A DNA stretch of 64,000 nucleotides from Alteraurantiacibacter aquimixticola (GCF_004965515.1 NZ_SSHH01000002.1:702840-766839), one strand, 5' to 3'. Numbered from the stretch's first letter, positions 8,887 to 18,890 are shown. Notes: generated from the letters alone by a model not told the origin. Made by a program: numbers and translations.

Positions 8887-10036
8887 CGAGACCGACGCCG
8901 ACGACATGGAGTCGATGGCAGCCAGCCCCACGCGCATCACCAGCGCCGAATTGCGGCATGAGGTGAACCGTGCGGCGGTTTGGATCGCGATGGCCGGGCT
9001 GGTCATGCTCGCCGTTTATATCTCGCAGAGCCTGCTGGTGATCTTCGGCGCCATGGTCTTTGCCGCGATGATCGATGGCGGCGCGCGCCTGCTGGGACGC
9101 GCGCTCAATATCGGGCGCGGCTGGCGGATCGCCATCGTGCTGGTCGGTGCGGTGCTGTTCCTCGTCTGGCTGGGCTATTTCGCCGGATCGCAGATTTCGC
9201 GCGAGGCTGCGCAATTGCCCGAAATCGTCGAGGAACAGGGAACGAAGTTCTTCGCCTGGCTGCGCTCCCTGGGGTTTTCGGTGGAGATTACCGACCTGCA
9301 GGGCATGATAAGCCAGGCGATCAGCGGTTTCGGCACCGTTACCCGCGCGCTGGGCGGCTTGCTGGGCGGGCTGACCACACTGTTGCTGATCACCATTATC
9401 GGCGTTTATATCGCGATCGAGCCGCGCCTCTACGAACGCGGCGTCGCGTGGATGCTGCCCAAGGGCAAGCGCCGCGATTTCCACCTGCTCTCCGTCCGTA
9501 TGGCCTATACGATGCGCCGGCTGATGGCCGGGCGGATCGTGGGCATGGTGGTGGAAGGTGTGTTCACCTACTTCATGCTGATCGGTTATGGCGTGGTGAC
9601 CGGCGATCCGATCCCGATGCCTGCATTGCTGGCCATCCTTACCGGCCTGCTCGCCTTCGTGCCCAATATCGGCGCGGTGGTTTCGGGCGTGCTGATGGTG
9701 ATGGTGGGCTTTTCCGGCGGCACGGAGATGGGAATCTACACCATCATCGTTTATCTGCTGGTGCAGAATATCGACGGCTATATCGTGATCCCGATGATCG
9801 CCAAGAAGACGGTCGATCTCGCCCCCGCCCTGGTGCTGGGCGCACAGCTGATCATGGGCATACTGTTCGGCATACTCGGCCTGTTCCTGGCCGATCCGCT
9901 GCTGGCGATGATCAAGGTCGCGCTGGAGCGGCGCTCCGAACAGAACGAGGCAGGCGATCGCGCCGCGCTGGAAGAAGCGGACCGGCGCGCGCGCGAAGAA
10001 GTGGAGGCGGCCGCCGCGGCGGCAGGCAATGCGTAA
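8879..10036 (+). CDS. AI-2E/PerM family transporter
   Basis: A 385-residue membrane protein of the AI-2E transporter (PerM, UPF0118) family. It has two hydrophobic helices near the N-terminus, another after the WRIAIVLVG stretch, a soluble central part, then four to five C-terminal helices with the family pattern AFVPNIGAVVSG and the hydrophobic LGAQLIMGILFGILGLFLADPL split over the last helices. Members export small molecules or ions; the substrate here cannot be told from sequence. The tail is a charged Ala/Glu/Arg helix. It overlaps lepB by eight bases and the next gene by eight bases. Confidence 0.88.
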   Translation: MNSETDADDMESMAASPTRITSAELRHEVNRAAVWIAMAGLVMLAVYISQSLLVIFGAMVFAAMIDGGARLLGRALNIGRGWRIAIVLVGAVLFLVWLGYFAGSQISREAAQLPEIVEEQGTKFFAWLRSLGFSVEITDLQGMISQAISGFGTVTRALGGLLGGLTTLLLITIIGVYIAIEPRLYERGVAWMLPKGKRRDFHLLSVRMAYTMRRLMAGRIVGMVVEGVFTYFMLIGYGVVTGDPIPMPALLAILTGLLAFVPNIGAVVSGVLMVMVGFSGGTEMGIYTIIVYLLVQNIDGYIVIPMIAKKTVDLAPALVLGAQLIMGILFGILGLFLADPLLAMIKVALERRSEQNEAGDRAALEEADRRAREEVEAAAAAAGNA

Positions 10037-11183
10037 GTTCCTCTATATTATCGTCGGCGGCATATTGCTGGTGGCCGCCGTGCTCTTCACGATGCGGCTT
10101 TATAGCGAGGAGCTGACGCAGCTCGCGCTGGTGCCCAGCACCGCTTTCGTGGAGCAGGAGCAGCTGGCCGACAGCGCCTATGCCGATCCCGCCATGTGGT
10201 TCTCGCGCCCCGGCATGGGTGCGCCGAACGATCCCGCACGCTGGCAGCCGGCCTATCGCGAGGTCGAGGGGGCCGAGACACCCGAGGCACAGGCGACGCC
10301 GGACATCGCCGCGCCGCCCAAATTCGCGGTGTTCTTCGTCCACCCGACCAGCTTCTTCGACAGCCAGCGCTGGAACGCGCCGCTCGACGACGGCGAATCG
10401 CAGGAATTTGCGCGCCTGTTCGTGAGGGGGCTCGGCAGCGCCTTCAACCAGGCGAGCGAGATCTGGGCGCCGCGCTATCGCCAGGCGACTTTCGGCGCTT
10501 TCCTTTCCGGATCGGAAGAAGCGCAGCAGGCGAGCGATGCGGCCTATGCCGATGTCGCGCTTGCCTTCGACTATTTCCTCGCCGCCGTGGATGCCGATAC
10601 GCCGATCGTGCTCGCCGGGCACAGCCAGGGCGCGCTCCACGTGCTGCGCCTGCTGCGCGAGAAGGTGGCGGGGACAGAGCTGCAGGGGCGGATCGCCATG
10701 GCCTATCCGATAGGCTGGCCGATCTCGATCGAGCACGACCTGCCCGGCCTGCCCCTCCCCGCCTGCGAAGCAGCCGACCAGTCCGCCTGCATCGTCAGCT
10801 GGGCGAGCTTTGCCGACAATGGCGATCCCGCGCTGATGCTGACGAAGTACCGGCAGAGCAACGGCTTCGACGGCGAAATGCGAGGCGATAGCCCGATCCT
10901 CTGCGTCAATCCGCTGACCGGCACGGCAGGCGGCTCGGCCCCGATGGAAGCGAATCTCGGCACACTGGTTCCGAACGAGGACTTGACGAGCGGCGAACTG
11001 GTGCGCGGCGCGGTGCCGGCGCGCTGCAACGGGCAAGGCCTGCTGCTGATCGGCGATTCACCCGAAATGGGCGCGCATGTTCTGCCGCAAGACAATTACC
11101 ACGTTTACGACATCCCCCTGTTCTGGGCCAATTTGCAGGCGGACGTCGTCCGCCGGGTGAGCGCATGGCAGACCAACCACTGA
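10029..11183 (+). CDS. DUF3089 alpha/beta-hydrolase, membrane-anchored
   Basis: A 384-residue protein with one N-terminal membrane helix (about residues 4-22) and an exported alpha/beta-hydrolase domain. The nucleophile elbow is GHSQG near residue 198; FFVHPTSFF (about 101-109) and the C-terminal NYHVYDIPLFW match the DUF3089 family. The histidine of NYHVYD is the likely catalytic base. The substrate is unknown. It overlaps the permease gene by eight bases and ruvX by nineteen, so it is part of the same transcription unit. Confidence 0.82.
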   Translation: MRKFLYIIVGGILLVAAVLFTMRLYSEELTQLALVPSTAFVEQEQLADSAYADPAMWFSRPGMGAPNDPARWQPAYREVEGAETPEAQATPDIAAPPKFAVFFVHPTSFFDSQRWNAPLDDGESQEFARLFVRGLGSAFNQASEIWAPRYRQATFGAFLSGSEEAQQASDAAYADVALAFDYFLAAVDADTPIVLAGHSQGALHVLRLLREKVAGTELQGRIAMAYPIGWPISIEHDLPGLPLPACEAADQSACIVSWASFADNGDPALMLTKYRQSNGFDGEMRGDSPILCVNPLTGTAGGSAPMEANLGTLVPNEDLTSGELVRGAVPARCNGQGLLLIGDSPEMGAHVLPQDNYHVYDIPLFWANLQADVVRRVSAWQTNH

Positions 11184-11647
11184 TCACCGAAAATGCGGGC
11201 GAATTCCGCGACGCGCTGCCCGAGGGCGGCGCGCTGATCGGGCTCGACCTCGGCAGCAAGACCATCGGCACCGCCTTCTGCGATGCGGGCTGGAGCTTCG
11301 CCACGGCGGGCAAGACGCTGCCCAAGGGGAAGTTCTCCAAAGACAAGGCCGCGATCGAGGCGCTGGTCGCCGAACGCAGTGTGAAGGGCGTGGTGATCGG
11401 CCTGCCACTCAACATGGACGGAACCGCGGGGCCGCGCGCGCAGGCAAGCCGCGCCTTTGCCCGCAATCTTGCCGTGATGGGCCTGCCGGTACTGCTGTGG
11501 GACGAACGCTGGTCCACCGCCAGCGCCGAACGCGACATGATTGCGCAGGACACCAGCCGCCGCAAACGCGCCGAGCGGATCGACAGCCATGCCGCCGCCG
11601 TGATCCTGCAAGGTGCGATCGACCGGCTGGCTGGCGGGATTCTCTAG
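11165..11647 (+). CDS. ruvX: Putative pre-16S rRNA nuclease / Holliday junction resolvase (RuvX/YqgF)
   Basis: A 160-residue RNase H-fold protein. The first acidic strand is ALIGLDLGSKTIGTAF, the second region VVIGLPLNMDGTAGPR, and the C-terminal acidic motif lies in RAERIDSHAAAVILQ. YqgF proteins mature the 5' end of 16S rRNA in E. coli, and some family members are annotated as Holliday junction resolvases. Last gene of the plus-strand block; its TAG overlaps the TAG of the convergent gene within a single CTAG. Confidence 0.92.
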   Translation: MADQPLITENAGEFRDALPEGGALIGLDLGSKTIGTAFCDAGWSFATAGKTLPKGKFSKDKAAIEALVAERSVKGVVIGLPLNMDGTAGPRAQASRAFARNLAVMGLPVLLWDERWSTASAERDMIAQDTSRRKRAERIDSHAAAVILQGAIDRLAGGIL

Positions 11648-12543
11648 GCGAGTTCAAGCTCCGCCCGCCGCCGCTTCGCTTCGCCGGCAACAAGGCGGCT
11701 GCCATTACTCTCCGCGCGCCGCCATAGCGCATCACGCTCCTCGATCCCCAGCGCGCCCGCCTGCGCTTCCATCGCCACCAGCCGCATCCGCTCGCTGACA
11801 TGAGTCCGGGCGAAATTCTCGGCAAGGTCATGCGCTTCGGGGCAATCGAGGCCCACCGCCACGCGCAGGAAGATCTCGCTCCCCCCGGCGCTGATGATGC
11901 CCGAAATCTCGTCCTTCTCCGGATCGAAGCGATATTGGTCGAGCCAGCCCTGCGCCCCGCTCGAATGCATGATGTTGATCGAGACGGAGAGGCTTTCGGG
12001 CGGCAATTGCGAATGCACGTCGCGATGCGCGCGGTAATGCATCAGCTTGCCGGGATCGAGCGTGGAGCGCTCGACGAAACGCAAATTCGCCTTCTCGCCA
12101 ATCGCCCCGTCGACCGCCTCATAATCATACTCGTAATAGTCCGAGGCGTAGCCCGGCCCGAAATATCCGACGGTCAGGAAGTCGAAATTGTGGTCATGCG
12201 GCAATTCGTAGCTGAAGGCCGCATTGCCCGAGGCGCGGAAGGAGTGGTCGCCCCGGCCCGGCCAGAAATTGGCGCGCATGAAATGGTCGCGGCCCATGGG
12301 CGAGAGGGTGATGACCTGCGCGCCGTAGGCGCTGACATCGCTGCCGCCATCGACCGCATCCTTCAGCTGGTCGATCATCACATCGGCCAGGAAACCGCGA
12401 TTGTTGTGCAGCCGCCGCAGCCAGCGGGCGGCGGACATCAGGCTGTCTTCGTCGAGCGGGTTGAATCCGTCGCGCTCCAGCGCCGAGAGGCATTCGTCGA
12501 GCGAGCAGGCGGCATCGTCCTGATAATCGATCACGCGGGGCAT
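11644..12543 (-). CDS. Uncharacterised cupin-like protein, third gene of a peptide cassette
   Basis: 299 residues, no family I can name with confidence. After an N-terminal helical part there is a beta-rich core with HDHNFDFLTVGYFGPGY and, about 60 residues later, HYRAHRDVHSQLPP and LSVSINIM. The spacing of histidines and glycines resembles a cupin or 2-oxoglutarate-oxygenase-type barrel with a possible H-x-H metal site. The C-terminus is a charged helix. The ATG overlaps the stop of the upstream gene as TGATG. The core is loosely similar to the core of that gene, suggesting an old duplication. Function unknown; modification of the 53-residue peptide encoded upstream is a hypothesis. Confidence 0.7.
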   Translation of the reverse strand: MPRVIDYQDDAACSLDECLSALERDGFNPLDEDSLMSAARWLRRLHNNRGFLADVMIDQLKDAVDGGSDVSAYGAQVITLSPMGRDHFMRANFWPGRGDHSFRASGNAAFSYELPHDHNFDFLTVGYFGPGYASDYYEYDYEAVDGAIGEKANLRFVERSTLDPGKLMHYRAHRDVHSQLPPESLSVSINIMHSSGAQGWLDQYRFDPEKDEISGIISAGGSEIFLRVAVGLDCPEAHDLAENFARTHVSERMRLVAMEAQAGALGIEERDALWRRAESNGSRLVAGEAKRRRAELELA

Positions 12544-13496
12544 CAGGCATTCTCCAAGCGGGCAAGTTGCGGATGCTGTTCGACCAGCTGCGCGCGCAGC
12601 GCCCCGGCAGTATCGGACAGCGAATCGTTGGGATCGCGCGCCACTGCGCACAGGGCAGCGAAGCCCTCTGCTGTGTCGAGCGCGAGGCATTCGCGCATGG
12701 CTTGCCAGCGGAGGCCATCCTCGCCCTCGCGCCGCGCCACCTGGGCGAGCACCGGCGCGGCATCGGCGCGATCCATGCGGCCGAGCATCGCCACCATCAG
12801 CTCGCAGCGGCTACTCGCCAGTGTGCCGGCAGCCTGATGGATCAGTCTGCCCGTATCGCGGCAATATTCGCGCACCGGCTGCGGCCGTTCGGCGCTTTGC
12901 AGCAGGCGCAATGTGACGAGGCGGGTCTCCACCTCCTCCACCAGCAGCATCTCGCTCATGCAATCGAAGGCGAGGCGCGCGCCGCCTTGCAGCGCCACTT
13001 CCTCCTCGCCGAAATGCACCTGCTCACGCGGACCGCTGATCCGGACGATGCGGCCCTTGGCGTGACCCGCAAGATGGGCGTCGTAGCGCAGGTTCTCGCT
13101 GAAGCTGGCGGTGGGACAGTCATAATGTCCCGGCTCACGCGATTGCAGCAGGATCTGCGCGCGCCCGCTCTTGGCCAGCTGCAAGGTGGAAGCGCGGCCA
13201 TCGAAACTGTTGCGGAAGGGCGGATGGCCCAGCGGGTTGGCGGCGATGGCAGCGCAGAAATGCCGCACCAGCGCCTGCATCAGCGCCTCTGCCTGCCCCT
13301 GCCCGGTGAAGATCGCTTCGAGCGAAGGACAATCCTCCAGCGCGGCCCCTTCGCCGAATCGTTCGAACTCGCCCAGCGCGTTGGCGGCATCGGTTTCCGC
13401 CCGCCACGCATTCATCGCCGCTTCCATGGCGGCCTGGGCCTGGCGCTGCGGAGCACGATCGCTCCGCAGCGCCGCGATGGATGGATCGACACGCAT
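12543..13496 (-). CDS. Uncharacterised cupin-like protein with C-terminal HEAT-like helices
   Basis: 317 residues. The middle (about residues 100-215) looks like a beta barrel: ILLQSREPGHYDCPT, a basic stretch, then REQVHFGEEEV and FDCMSEMLLVEEVETRLVTL. The last about 100 residues are Ala-rich helix pairs containing LMVAMLGRMDRADAAPVL and LRWQAMRECLALD, as in HEAT-like repeats. ATG at 13496 lies 16 bases after the small peptide gene. An ATG at 13547 in the same frame would overlap that gene. The stop is coupled to the next gene (TGATG). I cannot assign a family name; the fused repeat domain would suit binding of a partner peptide or protein. Confidence 0.68.
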   Translation of the reverse strand: MRVDPSIAALRSDRAPQRQAQAAMEAAMNAWRAETDAANALGEFERFGEGAALEDCPSLEAIFTGQGQAEALMQALVRHFCAAIAANPLGHPPFRNSFDGRASTLQLAKSGRAQILLQSREPGHYDCPTASFSENLRYDAHLAGHAKGRIVRISGPREQVHFGEEEVALQGGARLAFDCMSEMLLVEEVETRLVTLRLLQSAERPQPVREYCRDTGRLIHQAAGTLASSRCELMVAMLGRMDRADAAPVLAQVARREGEDGLRWQAMRECLALDTAEGFAALCAVARDPNDSLSDTAGALRAQLVEQHPQLARLENA

Positions 13497-13512
13497 CGCT
13501 ACAACCCGGCCG

Positions 13513-13674
13513 TCAGATGATGCCGCTGCCCGGAGGCTGGGTTTCATAGACGATGGTGGCGATCACCACGATGGTGTCGTCATGCCCCGGATTGGGCGTA
13601 CGCATGGAACCGAACATGCCGGTCAGCGTGTTGAGATCGGGCAGGCTCGCCAGGTCGATCTTGGGAAGTTTCAT
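13513..13674 (-). CDS. 53-residue peptide, candidate precursor peptide of a modification cassette
   Basis: A 53-codon gene with a strong AAGGAG site eight bases before ATG, at the head of a three-gene unit. The peptide has an amphipathic N-terminal half (KLPKIDLASLPDLNTLTGMF), a small hinge (SMRTPNPGHDD), a beta-branched hydrophobic stretch (TIVVIATIVYE) and a flexible tail TQPPGSGII. It has no signal peptide and no cysteine. The two-part layout (helical leader, different C-terminal part) and its position before two cupin-like genes recall ribosomally made peptide clusters. That reading is inference. It could equally be a small structural partner of the two proteins. Confidence 0.65.
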   Translation of the reverse strand: MKLPKIDLASLPDLNTLTGMFGSMRTPNPGHDDTIVVIATIVYETQPPGSGII

Positions 13675-13749
13675 CCAGTTTTCTCCTTGTGCAGGCGAGG
13701 CATCGCGCCCCGCTGCCGCCTACCTGCCTAGAGGTGTGCGAGAGGAGAA

Positions 13750-13779
13750 ATTAAAGGATTGTAATGTGTTCTATATCAA
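13750..13779 (-). promoter_or_regulatory. Candidate promoter of the peptide cassette
   Basis: TTGATA and TTTAAT on the minus strand with an 18-base spacer, in a strikingly AT-rich patch inside otherwise GC-rich DNA. The -35 element sits at the stop of the siroheme synthase gene. The 53-residue peptide gene starts about 75 bases downstream, so the cassette probably has its own promoter. Confidence 0.45.
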
Positions 13780-14561
13780 TGACTTGTGAGCGAGATTACC
13801 AACACAAGTCCCTCCGGCTCGCGGCCTTCGAACGGCAAGGGAAAGCGCAAGGCGTCGGCGCGGGAGCGATCGAGAATCGCCTGCGGCACCGCCGGATCGT
13901 GCAGCACCACATCCGCGCTGCCGAGCAGGCGCGCCTGCCGCAAAGTGAGGTCTTCCGGGTCGTTGCTGGCAAGAATAAGTTCGATCCGCCCCGACTCAGC
14001 ATCTCCGCCCTCGCCTTCCAGCCATGCGTCGATCCGGTCGGCGGAGCCTTCCGCCAGCGGATCGAGCGGCCCGCCGGGCGACAGCGCGCGATCAAGCGCC
14101 TGTCGCCGGTCGGCCATCGCAGGCCATTTAGCTTTCACCTTGTCGCGCAGGTCGGAAAGGCGCTGCGCTAGAGTGCCGAGATCGGTGGGGAGCAATTGCT
14201 CCAGCCGCAGCCGCACCTGCTTGGCCAGCCCCGCCGATGCGCCACTGGTGCCGATCGCGATCAGCACCGGGTCGCGCTCCAATATGCTGGGCGTAGTGAA
14301 ATCGCACAGGTCCGGACGGTCGACGACATTGACCAGCAGCCCGGCGCAGCGCGCGCGGATCGCGTCGGCCTCGCACATCGCCGCGTCCTCATGCGCGATG
14401 AAGGCAAGCCGGGCGCCCTTGTCGACGCCCTCCTGCAAATCGGCGATCACCTCCGCTCCGGCGCGCTCGATCAGCCGCCGCTTCGGCTCAGCCATGCCCC
14501 CCTCTCCCAGTACGATCACGGGTTGACCGGCCAGGCGATGGAAGAGGGGGAGTGACTTCAT
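13776..14561 (-). CDS. Siroheme synthase N-domain-like protein (precorrin-2 dehydrogenase type)
   Basis: 261 residues with an N-terminal Rossmann fold: PVIVLGEGGMAEPKRRLIERAGAEV, then LLVNVVDRPDLCDFTTPS and LIAIGTSGASAGLAKQVR. These are the marks of the CysG/Met8 N-terminal part that oxidises precorrin-2 to sirohydrochlorin and inserts iron. The C-terminal part (RIELILASNDPEDLTLRQARLL and following) resembles the beginning of the methyltransferase domain (GPGdpeLLTLrA) but stops short, so that domain is truncated. ATG at 14561 was chosen because the upstream frame overlaps lysA. It follows lysA by seven bases. Confidence 0.8.
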   Translation of the reverse strand: MKSLPLFHRLAGQPVIVLGEGGMAEPKRRLIERAGAEVIADLQEGVDKGARLAFIAHEDAAMCEADAIRARCAGLLVNVVDRPDLCDFTTPSILERDPVLIAIGTSGASAGLAKQVRLRLEQLLPTDLGTLAQRLSDLRDKVKAKWPAMADRRQALDRALSPGGPLDPLAEGSADRIDAWLEGEGGDAESGRIELILASNDPEDLTLRQARLLGSADVVLHDPAVPQAILDRSRADALRFPLPFEGREPEGLVLVISLTSH

Positions 14562-14568
14562 GCGCTTC

Positions 14569-15831
14569 TCAGTCGAGCCATTCGGGCACGCGTTCGGCGG
14601 CGTAGATATCCTCGGGCAGGATGCGGTCGGCAACGCTCGCCACCTTGTCCCCGTCCACCATCACCTCGGCCACGAAGCCGCGCGAATTGTAGGAGCTGGC
14701 CATGGTCGCGCCATAGGCACCGGCCGTGCGGAACACGGCGAGGTCGCCCGCTTCCAGCGCGTCGATATTCCGTTCCATGGCGAAGGTGTCACCGGTCTCG
14801 CAAATCGGGCCGACGATATTGGCGGTCATCTTTTCGCCCGTGGGCTTCACCGCATCGAAATCGTGCCACGCGCCATAAAGTGCCGGGCGCGCCAGATCGT
14901 TCATCGCCGCATCGACCACCACGAAGGGGGTACGATTGGAATTGCGCTTCACGCGGATCACCTCGGTCAGCAGCACGCCGGCATTGCCCGCGATCACGCG
15001 GCCCGGCTCAAACATCAAGGTCACGTCCCAGCCCTTGGTTACGCGCGCGACCATATGGCCGTAATCCGCCGGGCTCGGCAGCTTTTCGCCCGCCTTGTAG
15101 GGCACGCCAAGGCCGCCGCCGAGATCGACATGCGTCACCGTGCCGCCATGACTGCGCACCTGCGACACGATGGCGCCGACCTTCTCGAAGGCAAGCTCGA
15201 GCGGCTTCAGGTCGGACAGCTGGCTGCCGATATGAACGGCAAAGCCGCGCATATCGAGGCCGGGCAATTCGGCAAGGCGCATATACATCGCCACTGCCTG
15301 GTCGATCGGCACGCCGAACTTGTTGTCGCTCTTGCCGGTAGAGATCTTCTCATGCGTGCCGGCATCGATGTCCGGGTTCACGCGCAGCGCGCAATGGGCG
15401 GTGCGGCCAGCGGCATCGGCGATGCGGGCGAGCTCGACGCCTTCCTCCTCGCTCTCGATATTGAACTGGCCGATCCCGGCATCGAGACCCTGCATCATTT
15501 CGCGCGCAGTCTTGCCGACGCCCGAAAAGACGATGTCCTCAGCGGGCATGCCAGCCGCCATCGCACGTGCCAGCTCACCGCCGGAAACGACGTCCGCGCC
15601 GAAGCCTTCGCGCTGCATCACGCGCAGCACGGCAAGGTTGGGGTTCGACTTGACCGCAAAGGCCAGGTGGATCTTGCCGAGCGGCTGCAAGGCCTCACGG
15701 AAGACGCGCGCGTGGCGTTCCAGCGTCGCGCGCGAATAGATGTAGACTGGCGTGCCATATTGCTCGGCAATGCGGGCCATGGGCACGTCTTCGGCGTAAA
15801 GCTCGCCGTTACGGAGTTGGAAATGGTCCAT
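14569..15831 (-). CDS. lysA: Diaminopimelate decarboxylase
   Basis: 420 residues, the usual length. It is a PLP-dependent fold-III decarboxylase that converts meso-diaminopimelate to L-lysine. The PLP lysine is in HLAFAVKSNPNLAVLR; HVDLGGGLGVPY, FEPGRVIAGNAGVLL and the C-terminal CETGDTFAMER (active-site Cys/Glu) are typical. The gene lies downstream of argH and a small lipoprotein gene, a conserved order in alphaproteobacteria. Confidence 0.97.
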   Translation of the reverse strand: MDHFQLRNGELYAEDVPMARIAEQYGTPVYIYSRATLERHARVFREALQPLGKIHLAFAVKSNPNLAVLRVMQREGFGADVVSGGELARAMAAGMPAEDIVFSGVGKTAREMMQGLDAGIGQFNIESEEEGVELARIADAAGRTAHCALRVNPDIDAGTHEKISTGKSDNKFGVPIDQAVAMYMRLAELPGLDMRGFAVHIGSQLSDLKPLELAFEKVGAIVSQVRSHGGTVTHVDLGGGLGVPYKAGEKLPSPADYGHMVARVTKGWDVTLMFEPGRVIAGNAGVLLTEVIRVKRNSNRTPFVVVDAAMNDLARPALYGAWHDFDAVKPTGEKMTANIVGPICETGDTFAMERNIDALEAGDLAVFRTAGAYGATMASSYNSRGFVAEVMVDGDKVASVADRILPEDIYAAERVPEWLD

Positions 15832-15845
15832 AGTGTGTTTCGAAT

Positions 15846-16090
15846 CTAACTTTCGGGCGGGAGATCGAAGGGATCGTCCTCGCGTTCTTCGGATTCGCGC
15901 CGCAGCTCCACGCTGCGCTCTGGCGCGGCAAGCGGATCGGTCTCCAGCAGCTCGTCAGGGGTCAGCGGATCGTCCGCGCCATAGGGCGCAGGCGGCAGGC
16001 CGGCTCCGGCTGCAGGCTCGAGGTCACCCACGCGCCCACAAGCTGCCAGAGACAGGGCCAAGGCCAGGGCAAGGGGGACAGAACGCCGCA

Positions 16091-16094
<4 letters not shown>
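15846..16094 (-). CDS. Small LptM-like lipoprotein
   Basis: An 82-residue protein with a lipoprotein signal ([12 protein letters not shown], lipobox cysteine C19) followed by [11 protein letters not shown] and a proline/acidic tail ending [11 protein letters not shown]. The CGxxGdLxxP start of the mature protein is like LptM/YifL lipoproteins, which help the LptDE lipopolysaccharide translocon mature in E. coli. Placement between argH and lysA is common for this family. ATG overlaps the argH stop by four bases. Confidence 0.75.
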
Positions 16095-17486
<1,392 letters not shown>

Positions 17487-17494
<8 letters not shown>

Positions 17495-18083
17495 ACCGCC
17501 CTACCGTTCCTTCCTCGCGGCCGCCGTCATGGCTGCCGCTCTCGCCGCGTGCGATACCGGCGCGGATGACACCGCGCAAGGCGGGGAAGAAGTCTCTTCG
17601 GAAACCGAAACCCACGAATTCACCGGCTTCGTGGACCGGCAATTCGCCGGCGGGGACATTCCCGAGGCACGGCTGGTCGATCCGCAGGGCATCACGCTGT
17701 GGCTGGGCGAGACGGGCAACAAACCGGTGCTGCTCAACCTCTGGGCCACATGGTGTGCGCCCTGCGTGGTCGAAATGCCGCTGCTCGACGAACTGGCCGG
17801 GGAACTGGGCGATGACGTTCGCGTGCTGACCGTGAGCGAGGACCTGGAAGGCGCAGAGAAGGTCGTACCTTTCTTCTCCGCGCATGATTTCCGCCACCTG
17901 CCGGCCTGGATGGACCCGGAAAACGAGCTCGGCTTCGCCTTTGGCGGCGGGGCTGGCCTGCCGCTGACCGTACTTTATGATGCGGACGGCAAGGAAGTCT
18001 GGCGCGTGATCGGCGCCTATGACTGGGCGAGCGATGACGCGCGTGCGCTGGTGGGCGAGGTGCTGGAAGAGGAAGATGGCTGA
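17487..18083 (+). CDS. TlpA-like thioredoxin-fold lipoprotein
   Basis: 198 residues: lipoprotein signal with lipobox LAAC (C22), an acidic linker, and a thioredoxin/TlpA domain with the redox motif [13 protein letters not shown] (C90, C93). Such proteins reduce disulfides in the periplasm, often of cytochrome c or CcmG-type partners. The start is taken as TTG at 17487 because GGAGG lies eight bases upstream and it gives the positively charged MLKPPYR needed for export; the next ATG (17529) would remove this. It overlaps the next gene by eight bases and is divergent from argH, where the two start regions overlap. Confidence 0.87.
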
Positions 18084-18870
18084 CCCCCTCCCCTCGCAAT
18101 TCGCCCGCGATATGGCGCGGCGGCGCTTCCTGCTGGGCATGGCCGGAGGGATCGGATCGCTGGCGCTGGCAGGTTGCGGCAGCCGGGCGGATGCGCAGGC
18201 TGCGGGGGATTCCAATTGCCGGGCGAGCCCGTGGGAAACCGACGGCCCCTTCCCCGCCGATGGCCGCGGCGGGCGCGATCGCCGGATCAATGTACTCTCC
18301 AGCCGCGACGTTGTTCGCCGCGATATCCGCCCGTGCTTCGCGGGAATGGAAGGCGAAGCTGAAGGCGTTCTGCTGGAACTGGAATTGCAGCTGGTCGAGG
18401 CGCGCTTCGATTGCTCCATGCCGCTCGCGGGTCATGCGATCTATCTGTGGCAGAACGATGCCGCTGGCGATTACTCGCTCTATAACCGGCGCGACGTGAA
18501 CTATCTGCGCGGCCTGCAGGTGAGCGATTCGGAAGGCATGGTGCGTTTCACCAGCATCCTGCCCGGCTGCTATGGCGGCCGCAGCCCGCATTGCCATTTC
18601 GAGGTCTTTGCCAGCGAGGAGGCGGCGCTATCGGGCGAGGAAAGCCTGCTCACCTCCCAATTCGCATTTCCCGAGGAAGCCTGTCGCGCGGTCTATGAAA
18701 GCGATGCGCGCTATGGCGACAGTCTCGCCAATCTTGAGCGCTGGCCGATCGCGCGTGACTTCGTCTTTCGCGATGGCGATGCGGAAGTCCGCGCGATGCA
18801 GGTGCTGGCGCTGAGCGACAATGGCGCGAACGGCTATTTCGGGACCGGGCGGATCGCACTCAGCCTGTGA
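18076..18870 (+). CDS. Secreted intradiol ring-cleavage dioxygenase-like lipoprotein
   Basis: 264 residues. The N-terminus has a twin-arginine-like RRRFLLGMAGG followed by lipobox LAGC (C34), so the protein is probably exported and lipidated. The domain matches intradiol dioxygenases: GHAIYLWQND, then YSLYNRRDVNYLRG, and FTSILPGCYGGRSPHCHFEV. The iron ligands expected in the family (two Tyr, two His) all have candidates, including the H-x-H of PHCHF. Family members with signal peptides occur next to redox proteins, but their substrates are mostly unknown. Translation is coupled to the TlpA-like gene. Confidence 0.82.
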   Translation: MADPLPSQFARDMARRRFLLGMAGGIGSLALAGCGSRADAQAAGDSNCRASPWETDGPFPADGRGGRDRRINVLSSRDVVRRDIRPCFAGMEGEAEGVLLELELQLVEARFDCSMPLAGHAIYLWQNDAAGDYSLYNRRDVNYLRGLQVSDSEGMVRFTSILPGCYGGRSPHCHFEVFASEEAALSGEESLLTSQFAFPEEACRAVYESDARYGDSLANLERWPIARDFVFRDGDAEVRAMQVLALSDNGANGYFGTGRIALSL

Positions 18871-18890
18871 GATGGCCTGCGCCGGAAAAA

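Noticed and set aside
11644-12543. A transposase label for the second cupin-like protein
   Set aside because: I see no DDE catalytic residues, helix-turn-helix, inverted repeats or target duplications.
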